A stretch of 64,000 bases of DNA. It comes from Christensenellaceae bacterium (lineage in GTDB: Bacteria > Bacillota > Clostridia > Christensenellales > Christensenellaceae). Of this stretch, positions 17,401-25,600 are shown piece after piece. The notes beneath the pieces are model-generated. The model was not told where the DNA came from, ran no database searches, and was given only the letters and a program-made list of their open reading frames with translations. Within the stretch, counting starts at the first letter, position 1, and each line of letters opens with the position of its first letter. Position numbers and translations under genes: made by a program. The stretch covers positions 2,356,001 to 2,420,000 of the forward strand of contig AP025580.1 in assembly GCA_022846035.1 (NCBI GenBank). The letters are read 5' to 3'.

Positions 17401-19569
17401 TTATCTCTTTTTTCTCAATCGATGTAATATTTTGCTTACTAACTTTTTACCGGGAATTTTCATATTTTTATATTTCATCATTAGCCCATAATAATTGGAA
17501 CGTTTAATTTGATCGAGCTCATATCCCAAAGAGTTCACTGTCTTTTCTAAGTTTCTGATTTGCATTTTCTGGTATTGTTCATAAATATCCGGATAAGCAG
17601 CGCAAATATTTTTAACCGGATATTCTATTTGCTCATTTTCAACACTATTCATAAGCAGTTTACGATATTGACCAATCATCTCTTCTATCGTTAAACCACG
17701 AACTTTTTTCGCTTCCATACAATAAGTTTCGTAAACCTGTGGATCCCCCGCGATTTTCTCAATCGCTTTTAGCACGCCGTCAATTGCATTATCCAACGGA
17801 ACCGCGATTCCCGCTCCATTTTCTGCTACTCTCGTTCCTAGCGCTCCAATATCTGTGACCACCACAGGGATATTACATTGCCACGCTTCGCTTAAAGTAA
17901 AGCAAAATGTTTCTGGACATACTGACAAGATACATACTAAATTAATTTGGTTTGTTTCCAACAAATCATATACGTTTTCACTCTGATATTGGCCAAGATT
18001 GATAACGTCATCCCTCGTCACAAGTTCCATGAAACGATTATCCTGTACGGTTCCCATAGAATACCATTGAATACGTTTATCATGATTATGAACAATCACG
18101 TCATAAATAAGATCGCTGCCTTTATGTTTTGCTATTCCCCCCAAAAAAGCAACACGAAAAACGGAAAGATCGTAGGTGGGTATAGATACGCGTTTATACT
18201 GCGGAGACCCGTGCGGAATTACAACTATTTTATCTTTTACATCGAAATGTTCCACAAGAATATTAGCTACGCTCTTTGATGGAGTCACAATACTTTTGCA
18301 GTATTCCAGCATACGCTGTGTGCGTTTTTGCCAAGTCTCCAGTGAAAATCCGCTCATATCAAGACGCTTTTTAAGGCATGCGTTACATTTTGATTGTTCA
18401 TATTTCCCTTGGCAATACATTTCCTCGGCATCAATCAAATTCAGCGTCGGACAAATCACATAATAATCGTGCGCCGAATAGATCGTGGGTATATTTCTTT
18501 TATAAATCGAATCAAGCAAATCAAAAGTATGATTCTTCAAATGATGAATATGTACAATATCAAAATGAAAAATATCGAATATTTCTTCATAAGTCCTTTG
18601 ATAATTATCATCCGTAATCATCGCCGGCCGTGCTGCGGCGCCTAAGAAATATTCCATTTCCAGTCGTATCATACCATCTATATATGCGGTTAAATACATA
18701 CGACCGTTGTTGCAGGCAAGCACGAAAGAATTAATCTCGGGAATCCCCAAAACAATATCTCTTACATGGAACTGTGTTCCCCCTATCGGGCAATCTGTTC
18801 CGTCTTTAAAATCCACATGTAAAACAAATAGCACATTTTTTTTCCCATTTTCCAGGCACGCCAAAGAAACTAAGGCTTCCCGTTGCTTTTGAATGTTTTC
18901 ATGAAGCGGCATCATTCCCATCTGATAATTCTCGTGCGGGTAGTATTCTGCTACTTTTTGTTGTTCGCTATTATCAACTTCGACTTTATCCCCGGCAATA
19001 CCCGCCATGACATTACAACAAATTGCATGAATTTTTCCTTGCCGTACTGTCTCAAAATAAAAACTATATAGTCCAGAGGCGATTGTGGTGAAATGCTCGA
19101 TATTAAATCCTCCGTTTTCCAAAAAAATACTCCGTTTGATAAAAACGCACCAGGCCCCTCCCGCGATCGCTTTTTTATTCTCACCTAAATAGTATTTCTG
19201 AGCAATCATATCTCGCGGCATAGCCAACTTTTGATACTCCAGGGGAATGAGAAGGTCCCGATCTCCATTTAACGGTGTAGCGGACGCAATGTGTTCTTCA
19301 GCATACGCGCATGCCTCCAGCCGTTCAATTTCGCTTGGCATTAATTGTATACCTGCCGCGACGATAAGAAAGTTCTCTTTGCTATGTTCAACAATATCAT
19401 TGATGGCACACAAAACATTCTTGCCCGTCAATTTTTGGGTGCCCGGCACATCAAAATCGCCTATCACATAAATATTATGATCAGCCCCCAGACTGGCAAC
19501 CGTTTTTTTTAATTGATTAATATTTTTGCATCCATGGATAAATATATTTTTTTTATTCATTACAATCAT
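17401..19569 (-). CDS. two-domain glycosyltransferase (GT2-like N-terminus, GT4 C-terminus)
   Basis: The 722-aa soluble protein has an N-terminal region (about 1-215) resembling a degraded GT2 fold, including the AGGAWCVFIKRSIFLENGGF acceptor-site-like motif. A GT-B domain of the GT4 family spans about 240-640: GGTQFHVRDIV, VHIHHLKNHTFD, FLGGIAKHKGSDLI, and the nucleotide-sugar motif ETFCFTLSEAWQCNIPVVVTD. A C-terminal coiled-coil-like tail ends in basic residues. It probably adds a sugar to the growing polysaccharide in the cytoplasm. The N-terminal half lacks an obvious DxD, so it may be inactive or regulatory. It is 3 nt from the next gene. Confidence 0.82.
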   Translation of the reverse strand: MIVMNKKNIFIHGCKNINQLKKTVASLGADHNIYVIGDFDVPGTQKLTGKNVLCAINDIVEHSKENFLIVAAGIQLMPSEIERLEACAYAEEHIASATPLNGDRDLLIPLEYQKLAMPRDMIAQKYYLGENKKAIAGGAWCVFIKRSIFLENGGFNIEHFTTIASGLYSFYFETVRQGKIHAICCNVMAGIAGDKVEVDNSEQQKVAEYYPHENYQMGMMPLHENIQKQREALVSLACLENGKKNVLFVLHVDFKDGTDCPIGGTQFHVRDIVLGIPEINSFVLACNNGRMYLTAYIDGMIRLEMEYFLGAAARPAMITDDNYQRTYEEIFDIFHFDIVHIHHLKNHTFDLLDSIYKRNIPTIYSAHDYYVICPTLNLIDAEEMYCQGKYEQSKCNACLKKRLDMSGFSLETWQKRTQRMLEYCKSIVTPSKSVANILVEHFDVKDKIVVIPHGSPQYKRVSIPTYDLSVFRVAFLGGIAKHKGSDLIYDVIVHNHDKRIQWYSMGTVQDNRFMELVTRDDVINLGQYQSENVYDLLETNQINLVCILSVCPETFCFTLSEAWQCNIPVVVTDIGALGTRVAENGAGIAVPLDNAIDGVLKAIEKIAGDPQVYETYCMEAKKVRGLTIEEMIGQYRKLLMNSVENEQIEYPVKNICAAYPDIYEQYQKMQIRNLEKTVNSLGYELDQIKRSNYYGLMMKYKNMKIPGKKLVSKILHRLRKKR

Positions 19570-19572
19570 CCA

Positions 19573-20727
19573 TTATTTCTTTTTCGAAAATATTCGTTTC
19601 AGTCCAATAGCTGGCGCAAGATATTTTCGCAGTCTTGCTATCTCAGCTTCCAACTCCTGAATTTTCCGCTCTTGTTCGTCCTCTAGACTATCGTTTTGTT
19701 TTTGATCTTCTTGATACCACTGATAAAAACTTTTTTCTGCTTTTACATCAAACGGATCCTGGTCTTTAAAATAATCTTTCAGATCTTCACGCATACGCAA
19801 CAGGAAGCGTTGGTCCTTGGTGATCAGTTCGCCATTAGAAAATGTCGCGTATGCTGAAGGTCTCTTCCCAAGTTCCTGTTGCCCGTTTTCATTTTGCGCA
19901 TCAATATACCAATTTCTCAGCTCCAACAACGCCGGATTATCTTTACCATATTTTTTTAACATGGCTTCCTGTGCGCCGGAATCAAATCCTGAAAAATGGT
20001 AGAACTGCAGAGGCTTTCCATTTACAAAGTAATTTTCTCCCTTTTTGGTCACGTCCCTATTACTTATATTCCATGTTGCTACGTTATAATTAGGTTCGCG
20101 CAGAATAAATACTCCATCAAAGACCGCCGGTGCCATATCAACCCAACGTTGATCCGTAAAAATACCGTTTGGAATATCATCGTAACAATACTCTACTAAA
20201 CGATCTCTCCACCATTCTGCGAATTTCATACCGTTATCTGAATTACGTACCGCAACAAACCCAAGATTATATACGCCATGCATCAATGCGCACAGTTCAT
20301 TATCCAGTATGCCTCTTGTCTCCTTTTCAGGGGCGGTTAAATGCGGGGTCAAAATAACATCATGCTCATTTAATAAGTTTTCCAATTCCTTTAAGTCATC
20401 ATAAACTACAATATCAGGGTCCAAATATACAACTTTGTCCGATATTCCCTTATTTAAAAAATTCATCAAAGCCTGTCCCTTAACAGCAGTACATATCTCA
20501 ACAACGGTATGAGTAAAAATCCACCATTTTATATTATCGACAGGCACATGTAAATCTTCTGCATAGACAACCTCATCAAACGGTTCTTTGTCAAGCTGAA
20601 AATTCTCTGGTAGAATATCGGAAACAACCAATGAAAAAAAGGAGTCCTTGCAATGCTGCTTTACAGATTTCGCCAAAACCCTGGCCTTTGGTAAATAATT
20701 GGTGGTTATACTGGTATAAAAATGCAT
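19573..20727 (-). CDS. GT-A nucleotide-sugar glycosyltransferase with C-terminal coiled coil
   Basis: The 384-aa protein has a GT-A fold: YTSITTNYLPKARVLAKSV at the start, VVYLDPDIVVYDDL with the DxD metal site, and a later GKPLQFYHFSGFD motif supplying the second metal ligand. This resembles the GT8-like nucleotide-diphospho-sugar transferases found in capsule and rhamnan clusters. A charged helix (about 335-370) predicts a coiled coil, followed by a basic end. It likely extends the glycan exported by the Wzm/Wzt transporter nearby. No signal peptide or membrane segment is seen. Confidence 0.8.
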   Translation of the reverse strand: MHFYTSITTNYLPKARVLAKSVKQHCKDSFFSLVVSDILPENFQLDKEPFDEVVYAEDLHVPVDNIKWWIFTHTVVEICTAVKGQALMNFLNKGISDKVVYLDPDIVVYDDLKELENLLNEHDVILTPHLTAPEKETRGILDNELCALMHGVYNLGFVAVRNSDNGMKFAEWWRDRLVEYCYDDIPNGIFTDQRWVDMAPAVFDGVFILREPNYNVATWNISNRDVTKKGENYFVNGKPLQFYHFSGFDSGAQEAMLKKYGKDNPALLELRNWYIDAQNENGQQELGKRPSAYATFSNGELITKDQRFLLRMREDLKDYFKDQDPFDVKAEKSFYQWYQEDQKQNDSLEDEQERKIQELEAEIARLRKYLAPAIGLKRIFSKKK

Positions 20728-20751
20728 GCTTCATTCCCTCGCTTTTGATAA

Positions 20752-22080
20752 TCAATGATTTTTTTTAAATGGTTTTTGTATCGTATTTGCAAATTTCCAC
20801 GATCGCGATTCATAAATCTCATTTAGTGTTTTAAGCGCTTCGTCATATTTCTGACAAATTTCCATATTCTTTGATAGCAAATCCATATTCTTTGATGCCA
20901 AATCCCGATATTGGTTTTCAACAGCCTCTAATGTTTCTTCCAAATTCTCTTTCTTGTAGAAAATTTTTTTATAATATTCATATGCCTCACTTGGTTCTAT
21001 CGGGTGAAGCTCGAACTCAATCTCAAGATAGGATGCTTCTCCCAGATCTCCGGTAATCAGAAATACCGCATCTTGATTGTAAAATTTATAGTCATTAATA
21101 CCGACGGTTAAATCATGATTAACGGGCGCTATTTCAACATTCGTTCCATCTGTTTCTATATCATACAGCCTGCATTCCAGTTGAATTCCCTGGCATATAT
21201 TCCAACGTAGCTGTTTGATGTCAGGATACTGCCTCAATGAGAATTTCACTTTCTGTCTTGCGCCCGTTCTATCTAGTATGCTAAATTCCTTTTGTTTTTC
21301 TGAGAAACCACATCCTACATCAACATATAATTCACTATTATGAAAAAAACGCTCCTCAACATCCTGCCGTTTCAATAAATTGATTTCTTCGCATATCCTT
21401 TCCTTTTTGCTGATTATAAATACAAATTGATATACTGCAGCATTGTCACGATTTGCAATGGCACGCGCAACCTCTGCAGGCAGCAAAGTATAGTTGTTTT
21501 CAAATTCCCTCGAGGTATCCCCCACATCAGAATACACTGCATCGATCAGTACAGGTCGATATCCAGCCTCGCGTATTGTTTTTTGTAAGGTATCATAAGT
21601 AAACAAATGAATATGAGTATTATCCAATATTCCTGTTTGAGTATAATCAAACCGGTTATGCAATAAATTAACTAAAATATTACTATTGGCGATATTGGGA
21701 GTCGAAATTAATATCTCCCCGTCCTTTTCCAAATATTGTAAACATATCTCCAGCAAACATTTTGGGTTACGCAAATGCTCCAACAAATCCGCCATAATAA
21801 TATAGTCATATTTTCGGTTTTGAAAAACGCCTTGCCACCCGTATTCTTCAATATCACCCAAATACCCGTCACGTGCAAAACGAGACGCTTGACTAAACCC
21901 CTCCGGATCTATCTCGACAATATCAATATAACAATCTTTTTCTTTGCTCAGATACTGCGTCATCCATCCGCCAGATGGTCCGAATTCCAAAACCTGACTT
22001 TTTTCTTTCACGCGCGATACAATCTTACCATAAATAGTATCCGGATTTTCTATATCTTGAGGCCTGTTATACTTCATCAT
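20752..22080 (-). CDS. SAM methyltransferase with beta-rich middle domain and C-terminal coiled coil
   Basis: The 442-aa protein starts at the ATG after GGAGGAAAC. Residues about 30-220 are a class I methyltransferase: VLEFGPSGGWMTQYL (motif I), YDYIIMADLLEHLRNP (motif IV) and EILISTPNIAN. Residues about 230-375 look like a beta-sandwich. A helix (about 375-425) with the repeat ASKNMDLLSKNMEI predicts a coiled coil, followed by the SRSWKFANTIQKPFKK tail seen in glycan-synthesis proteins. It overlaps the wzt gene by 14 nt. By analogy with WbdD, it could methylate the chain end and, through its coiled coil, set chain length; this is inference. Confidence 0.8.
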   Translation of the reverse strand: MMKYNRPQDIENPDTIYGKIVSRVKEKSQVLEFGPSGGWMTQYLSKEKDCYIDIVEIDPEGFSQASRFARDGYLGDIEEYGWQGVFQNRKYDYIIMADLLEHLRNPKCLLEICLQYLEKDGEILISTPNIANSNILVNLLHNRFDYTQTGILDNTHIHLFTYDTLQKTIREAGYRPVLIDAVYSDVGDTSREFENNYTLLPAEVARAIANRDNAAVYQFVFIISKKERICEEINLLKRQDVEERFFHNSELYVDVGCGFSEKQKEFSILDRTGARQKVKFSLRQYPDIKQLRWNICQGIQLECRLYDIETDGTNVEIAPVNHDLTVGINDYKFYNQDAVFLITGDLGEASYLEIEFELHPIEPSEAYEYYKKIFYKKENLEETLEAVENQYRDLASKNMDLLSKNMEICQKYDEALKTLNEIYESRSWKFANTIQKPFKKNH

Positions 22081-23380
22081 GTTTCCTCCATACATGATCA
22101 AGAATCAAAATACCCTCTCCAACATAATCGGCATGCGCATAAAATTCCGCAATGCGGGTAATATACTCTAATGGCACATAGGCATTTTTTTCAAAAACTG
22201 CAGCGTCAAAATAGTAAGTTCCGCCTAACAAGTTAAAATTTGTATATTCAAGGTAAACGCTATTTTTTCCTATCCTATATGGCACAGGGAATTGGTCTAT
22301 CATGGTATTGAGACCGCAAATATATTTATTATCAACACTATGGATAGCTATACCTACAGATATTTCAGGAATCGCGTCATTAAGCATTTCAAAATCAAGA
22401 CGCGCATATACTTTCGATCCGAATTCTACAACGCTTATTTCTTCTAACCTCTCATTTAAAAGCGTAACCCCCAAAATATTACATTGTGGAATTTTTTTAG
22501 GCACAACATCCGATTGCTTATTAACATTTTGTATCTCCGCATCCGCGCCCTTTTGCTGTACCTTTTCGCTGCTTCCCCCATCCTCTTCCTGAATACTTTC
22601 CTCTGAGACAGGCGAAACAATTTCCTGTCCCAGCTCTCCTGCCGCTTCTACTTTTAAATAGTCCAGATAGGCATCCGTCACAACCGCAGTTTCTCCCTGA
22701 CTCTGGATCATTCCATCCTTAAGCCATATTGTACGGTTGCAAAACTTTTTGATACTATGAATATCATGAGATACAAAAATAATCGTAACGCCTTTTTCAC
22801 GAAACTCATCAAACTTTGCCATACATTTCAGTTGGAAATTAATATCGCCTACCGCCAGCGCCTCGTCCACGATCAGAATATCAGGATCTACGTTGATCGC
22901 TACCGCAAATGCCAACCTTACATACATCCCACTAGAGTACATTTTTACTGGTTGATTAATGTATTCCCCAATATCAGCAAACTCTATGATTTGCGGCATT
23001 CGCGCTTCCATATCGCTACGTGAAAATCCCATTATACTACCATTTAGATATACATTTTCTATTCCAGTATATTCCGGATTAAAACCTGCTCCTAATTCCA
23101 AAAGAGCAGCAATGCGACCTTCTAATTCTAATTTTCCGGATGTCGGTGTCAATACCCCTGTTAATATTTTTAATAAGGTCGACTTGCCTGAACCATTTTT
23201 TCCTATCACTCCAATAAATTCACCTTGCTGAACGTCAAAACTTACGTGGTTCAACGCCATGAACTCTTTCGACCGTTTCTTTTTAGATAAATGAAAAGTC
23301 TCGATAAATCGATCCTTTTTATTATTATATAACAGGTATTTCTTTGTTATATCTTCTACACGTACTACTGTTTTACTCAT
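22067..23380 (-). CDS. wzt: polysaccharide ABC exporter ATPase with C-terminal glycan-binding domain (Wzt-like)
   Basis: The 437-aa protein has Walker A GKNGSGKST (60-68), a signature near 148 (YSSGMYVRLAF) and Walker B ILIVDEALAVGD, the TagH/Wzt subfamily form. After an acidic linker (about 245-285), residues about 290-435 form a beta-rich domain (VEFGSKVYARLDFEM, LLGGTYYFDAAVF) of the Wzt C-terminal type, which in O8/O9a-type systems recognises the modified non-reducing end. It powers export through the Wzm permease encoded 12 nt upstream. Overlap with the methyltransferase gene downstream supports a cap-and-export link. Confidence 0.9.
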   Translation of the reverse strand: MSKTVVRVEDITKKYLLYNNKKDRFIETFHLSKKKRSKEFMALNHVSFDVQQGEFIGVIGKNGSGKSTLLKILTGVLTPTSGKLELEGRIAALLELGAGFNPEYTGIENVYLNGSIMGFSRSDMEARMPQIIEFADIGEYINQPVKMYSSGMYVRLAFAVAINVDPDILIVDEALAVGDINFQLKCMAKFDEFREKGVTIIFVSHDIHSIKKFCNRTIWLKDGMIQSQGETAVVTDAYLDYLKVEAAGELGQEIVSPVSEESIQEEDGGSSEKVQQKGADAEIQNVNKQSDVVPKKIPQCNILGVTLLNERLEEISVVEFGSKVYARLDFEMLNDAIPEISVGIAIHSVDNKYICGLNTMIDQFPVPYRIGKNSVYLEYTNFNLLGGTYYFDAAVFEKNAYVPLEYITRIAEFYAHADYVGEGILILDHVWRKHDEV

Positions 23381-23392
23381 ATAAAAATTCCC

Positions 23393-24202
23393 TTACAGCA
23401 CATCTGCGAAATGTGGTCTCATTTTTTTGTAAACAATAATTCCTACAATAAAAAGAACTAATGTCAAAATCCAAAAATATAAAGTATCCATCGGTTTTTC
23501 CCAAAACCATTTATAATCAACAAAACAATCTCGATACCCTGTACAAATATAATACATGGGATTCAATTTCAATATAGTAACAACAAATGGATTCATTGTA
23601 TTCGGATTCCAGAATATCGGCACCATCCAAAACCCAATTTGTGTGACTACAATAATGATATTACGCAAATCAGAAAAAAATACTGCTAAGGCCGAAACTA
23701 ACCATGCCAGTCCTAGATTCAAAACCACCAGGCACACCAGATAATAAATAACCTGTATATTATATATGCTGGCTGGAAATCCATATAGCGCAAACATAAG
23801 AAAGGTGAATCCGATAAAAAAGAAATGAACGAATAACCCTGACAATGTCTTTACCGGCGGCAGAATATTAATAGGAAATTTAACCTTTTTCACCAGGAAA
23901 TTATAATCGTAAAGTGTATTTGTCGTTGCCATCAATGTTTCAGAAAAATAGTTCCATGCCGTAAACGCAGGAATAAACCATAAAATAAATGGAAAATCAT
24001 TAACCGGCGGCGATTTGAACCCTAACTGAAACACAAACCAAAACAACAATATCGTCACTAACGGCAGCGCAAAGCCCCAAAACACACCAAAAAAAGAACC
24101 TGCATATTTTGACTTGAAATCATTTTTTGCAAGTCCTAACATCAATTTCTTATTTTCAAACAATTCCGAAAAAAAATCTCGGATTTTCGCTGTTTTATTC
24201 AA
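23393..24202 (-). CDS. wzm: polysaccharide ABC exporter permease (Wzm/TagG-like)
   Basis: The 269-aa ABC-2 type permease has about six transmembrane helices. It begins with the cytoplasmic gate segment LAKNDFKSKYAGSFFGVFWG and includes VKKVKFPINILP and the LNPMYYICTGYRD motif, all typical of Wzm/TagG. With Wzt it moves an undecaprenyl-linked glycan across the membrane. It is the first gene of a minus-strand operon continuing through wzt, the methyltransferase and glycosyltransferases. Confidence 0.9.
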   Translation of the reverse strand: MNKTAKIRDFFSELFENKKLMLGLAKNDFKSKYAGSFFGVFWGFALPLVTILLFWFVFQLGFKSPPVNDFPFILWFIPAFTAWNYFSETLMATTNTLYDYNFLVKKVKFPINILPPVKTLSGLFVHFFFIGFTFLMFALYGFPASIYNIQVIYYLVCLVVLNLGLAWLVSALAVFFSDLRNIIIVVTQIGFWMVPIFWNPNTMNPFVVTILKLNPMYYICTGYRDCFVDYKWFWEKPMDTLYFWILTLVLFIVGIIVYKKMRPHFADVL

Positions 24203-24290
24203 GATTTTTACCTCCGCTCAACATATGTATTCTACAGTATTTGATTTCGTTCGTCAACTTCGCCTCATTTCACCGGATAGTCCATGAATG

Positions 24291-24325
24291 AAAAAACGCC
24301 ATGCAAATTACATTATTACATGACG
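24291..24325 (-). terminator. terminator after the lipoprotein pair
   Basis: On the minus strand CGTCATG pairs with CATGGCG (one G-T pair) across a 15-base loop, followed by TTTTTT. It ends the upstream lipoprotein/amidase message and separates it from the wzm operon. Confidence 0.65.
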
Positions 24326-24345
24326 CTTTCAGACATCTATTATTT

Positions 24346-24903
24346 TTAGTCAACTATTTGAACTTCATTTGCAGAAATAATAGGCATTTCCATCTCTTTC
24401 CCTTCAGGGTCTGTGCTATTACTAATATCCACCAAAGTTCCTGTTACTTTTATCTTATCTTTTGCTTGCAGCACAATTTTCTGTTCTTCATCAAGTATTG
24501 TAAGAACTGCCGGCATTGCTTCATCACCATTCAGTAGCGCATTAAACATAAGCATTCCCGCATTATTACTGGGTGTTCCATAGACCGTCATTTCTATTTC
24601 TTTCAGATTGGTTCCTTTACTATTTTCAGGATCACGAAACGCATTTTCTAATTCCTGCCCAATTGCAATCTTCGCGTCCTCTGATATGACCGTTCCAGTT
24701 TCGGGATTCTGCCCCAAGTCCAGTTGTTCATCTGAAGGAACAGCATCTGCTGAACGCGATTCTGCATATCCATCGCTGATTGATGGACTTGCTTCCATCT
24801 CTGCATTATATGTTGCATCCTGGTTGCCGCCGCCTGCCGCACACCCCATAAGCAGCATTAACAAACCAACTATTACTAAAGTCAGACTCAAAATTCTTTT
24901 CAT
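24346..24903 (-). CDS. small lipoprotein of unknown function
   Basis: The 185-aa product begins MKRILSLTLVIVGLLMLL and has lipobox LMGC at about residues 21-24, so it should be a lipid-anchored surface protein. A low-complexity acidic/Ser linker (about 28-65) leads to a small domain of about 120 residues. That domain contains DKIKVTGTLVDISNSTD, which could be an OB-like fold; I do not recognise the family. It lies 23 nt after the next lipoprotein gene and in the same orientation as the giant amidase gene. Confidence 0.7.
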   Translation of the reverse strand: MKRILSLTLVIVGLLMLLMGCAAGGGNQDATYNAEMEASPSISDGYAESRSADAVPSDEQLDLGQNPETGTVISEDAKIAIGQELENAFRDPENSKGTNLKEIEMTVYGTPSNNAGMLMFNALLNGDEAMPAVLTILDEEQKIVLQAKDKIKVTGTLVDISNSTDPEGKEMEMPIISANEVQIVD

Positions 24904-24926
24904 GCATTGCTCCATTTCTATCCAAA

Positions 24927-25583
24927 TTACTTTGCATACATTGTACAGCCAATCAATTCAATATACTCTCCATAATTGATTTGTACAATCGTTTCTTCCA
25001 GCAACTCATTCATAGCTGTTTCGCTATCCCATTGCCCGAATATACGGTATTTACCCGCCCCCTCTGCGGGCCTTACGATATATTCTCCCGGCGGCATATC
25101 TTTTCCCGCCTTATACATTCCTTGCGAATATCCATCATCTATTGGCTGTTGCGCACCGAACTGATCTGCCGGAAACACCATTCCTTTTTGTAAAATCAAC
25201 CATTGTCCATCCTCAACTTGAATATAGCAGGAATTATAAAATTCCTTACTGAAAATAACATCTTCGGCATTTTCATCCATGGAAATAATCACTTTTGCGC
25301 TTTGTTGGGGCGTCTCAGAAAATATTATGTATTCTCCCGCGGGATAATTTTCTCCCACTTTCCATTTGCTTGTATCTTGAAAATACTCTTTGTCATTTTC
25401 ATCCACTAACGGTTTATGATTATCATTCGGCATAGCCGATATATCGGCAGACGCAACTTCATCTGCTATAGCGGACGACTCCTGTGATGATGTCACAGGA
25501 GTCGTGCTTTCACACCCCGATAGCGTAATCAATGTCGTAACGCCTAATACAATGGTACATATTCTTATGAACAGTTTCCTCAT
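24927..25583 (-). CDS. lipoprotein with two tandem copies of a YPAGEY-type domain
   Basis: The 218-aa lipoprotein starts at the ATG after GGAG, with lipobox TLSGC near residue 28. After a Ser/Ala-rich linker there are two related units of about 70 residues. Each opens with a W/Y-K-x-G-x-x-x-P-x-G-E-Y-I pattern (WKVGENYPAGEYIIF at about 78, YKAGKDMPPGEYIV at about 157) and ends with a polar Gly-Glu/Gln-Tyr/Trp turn. I do not assign a function. It sits 17 nt downstream of the giant wall hydrolase gene, suggesting a cell-envelope role in the same transcript. Confidence 0.72.
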   Translation of the reverse strand: MRKLFIRICTIVLGVTTLITLSGCESTTPVTSSQESSAIADEVASADISAMPNDNHKPLVDENDKEYFQDTSKWKVGENYPAGEYIIFSETPQQSAKVIISMDENAEDVIFSKEFYNSCYIQVEDGQWLILQKGMVFPADQFGAQQPIDDGYSQGMYKAGKDMPPGEYIVRPAEGAGKYRIFGQWDSETAMNELLEETIVQINYGEYIELIGCTMYAK

Positions 25584-25600
25584 GCTTATACTCCACATTT

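Noticed and set aside
24346..25583. Toxin-immunity pair beside the wall hydrolase
   Set aside because: Both are lipoproteins with signal peptides and lipoboxes, and the hydrolase is a typical housekeeping-type autolysin with its own signal peptide; nothing supports an immunity role.
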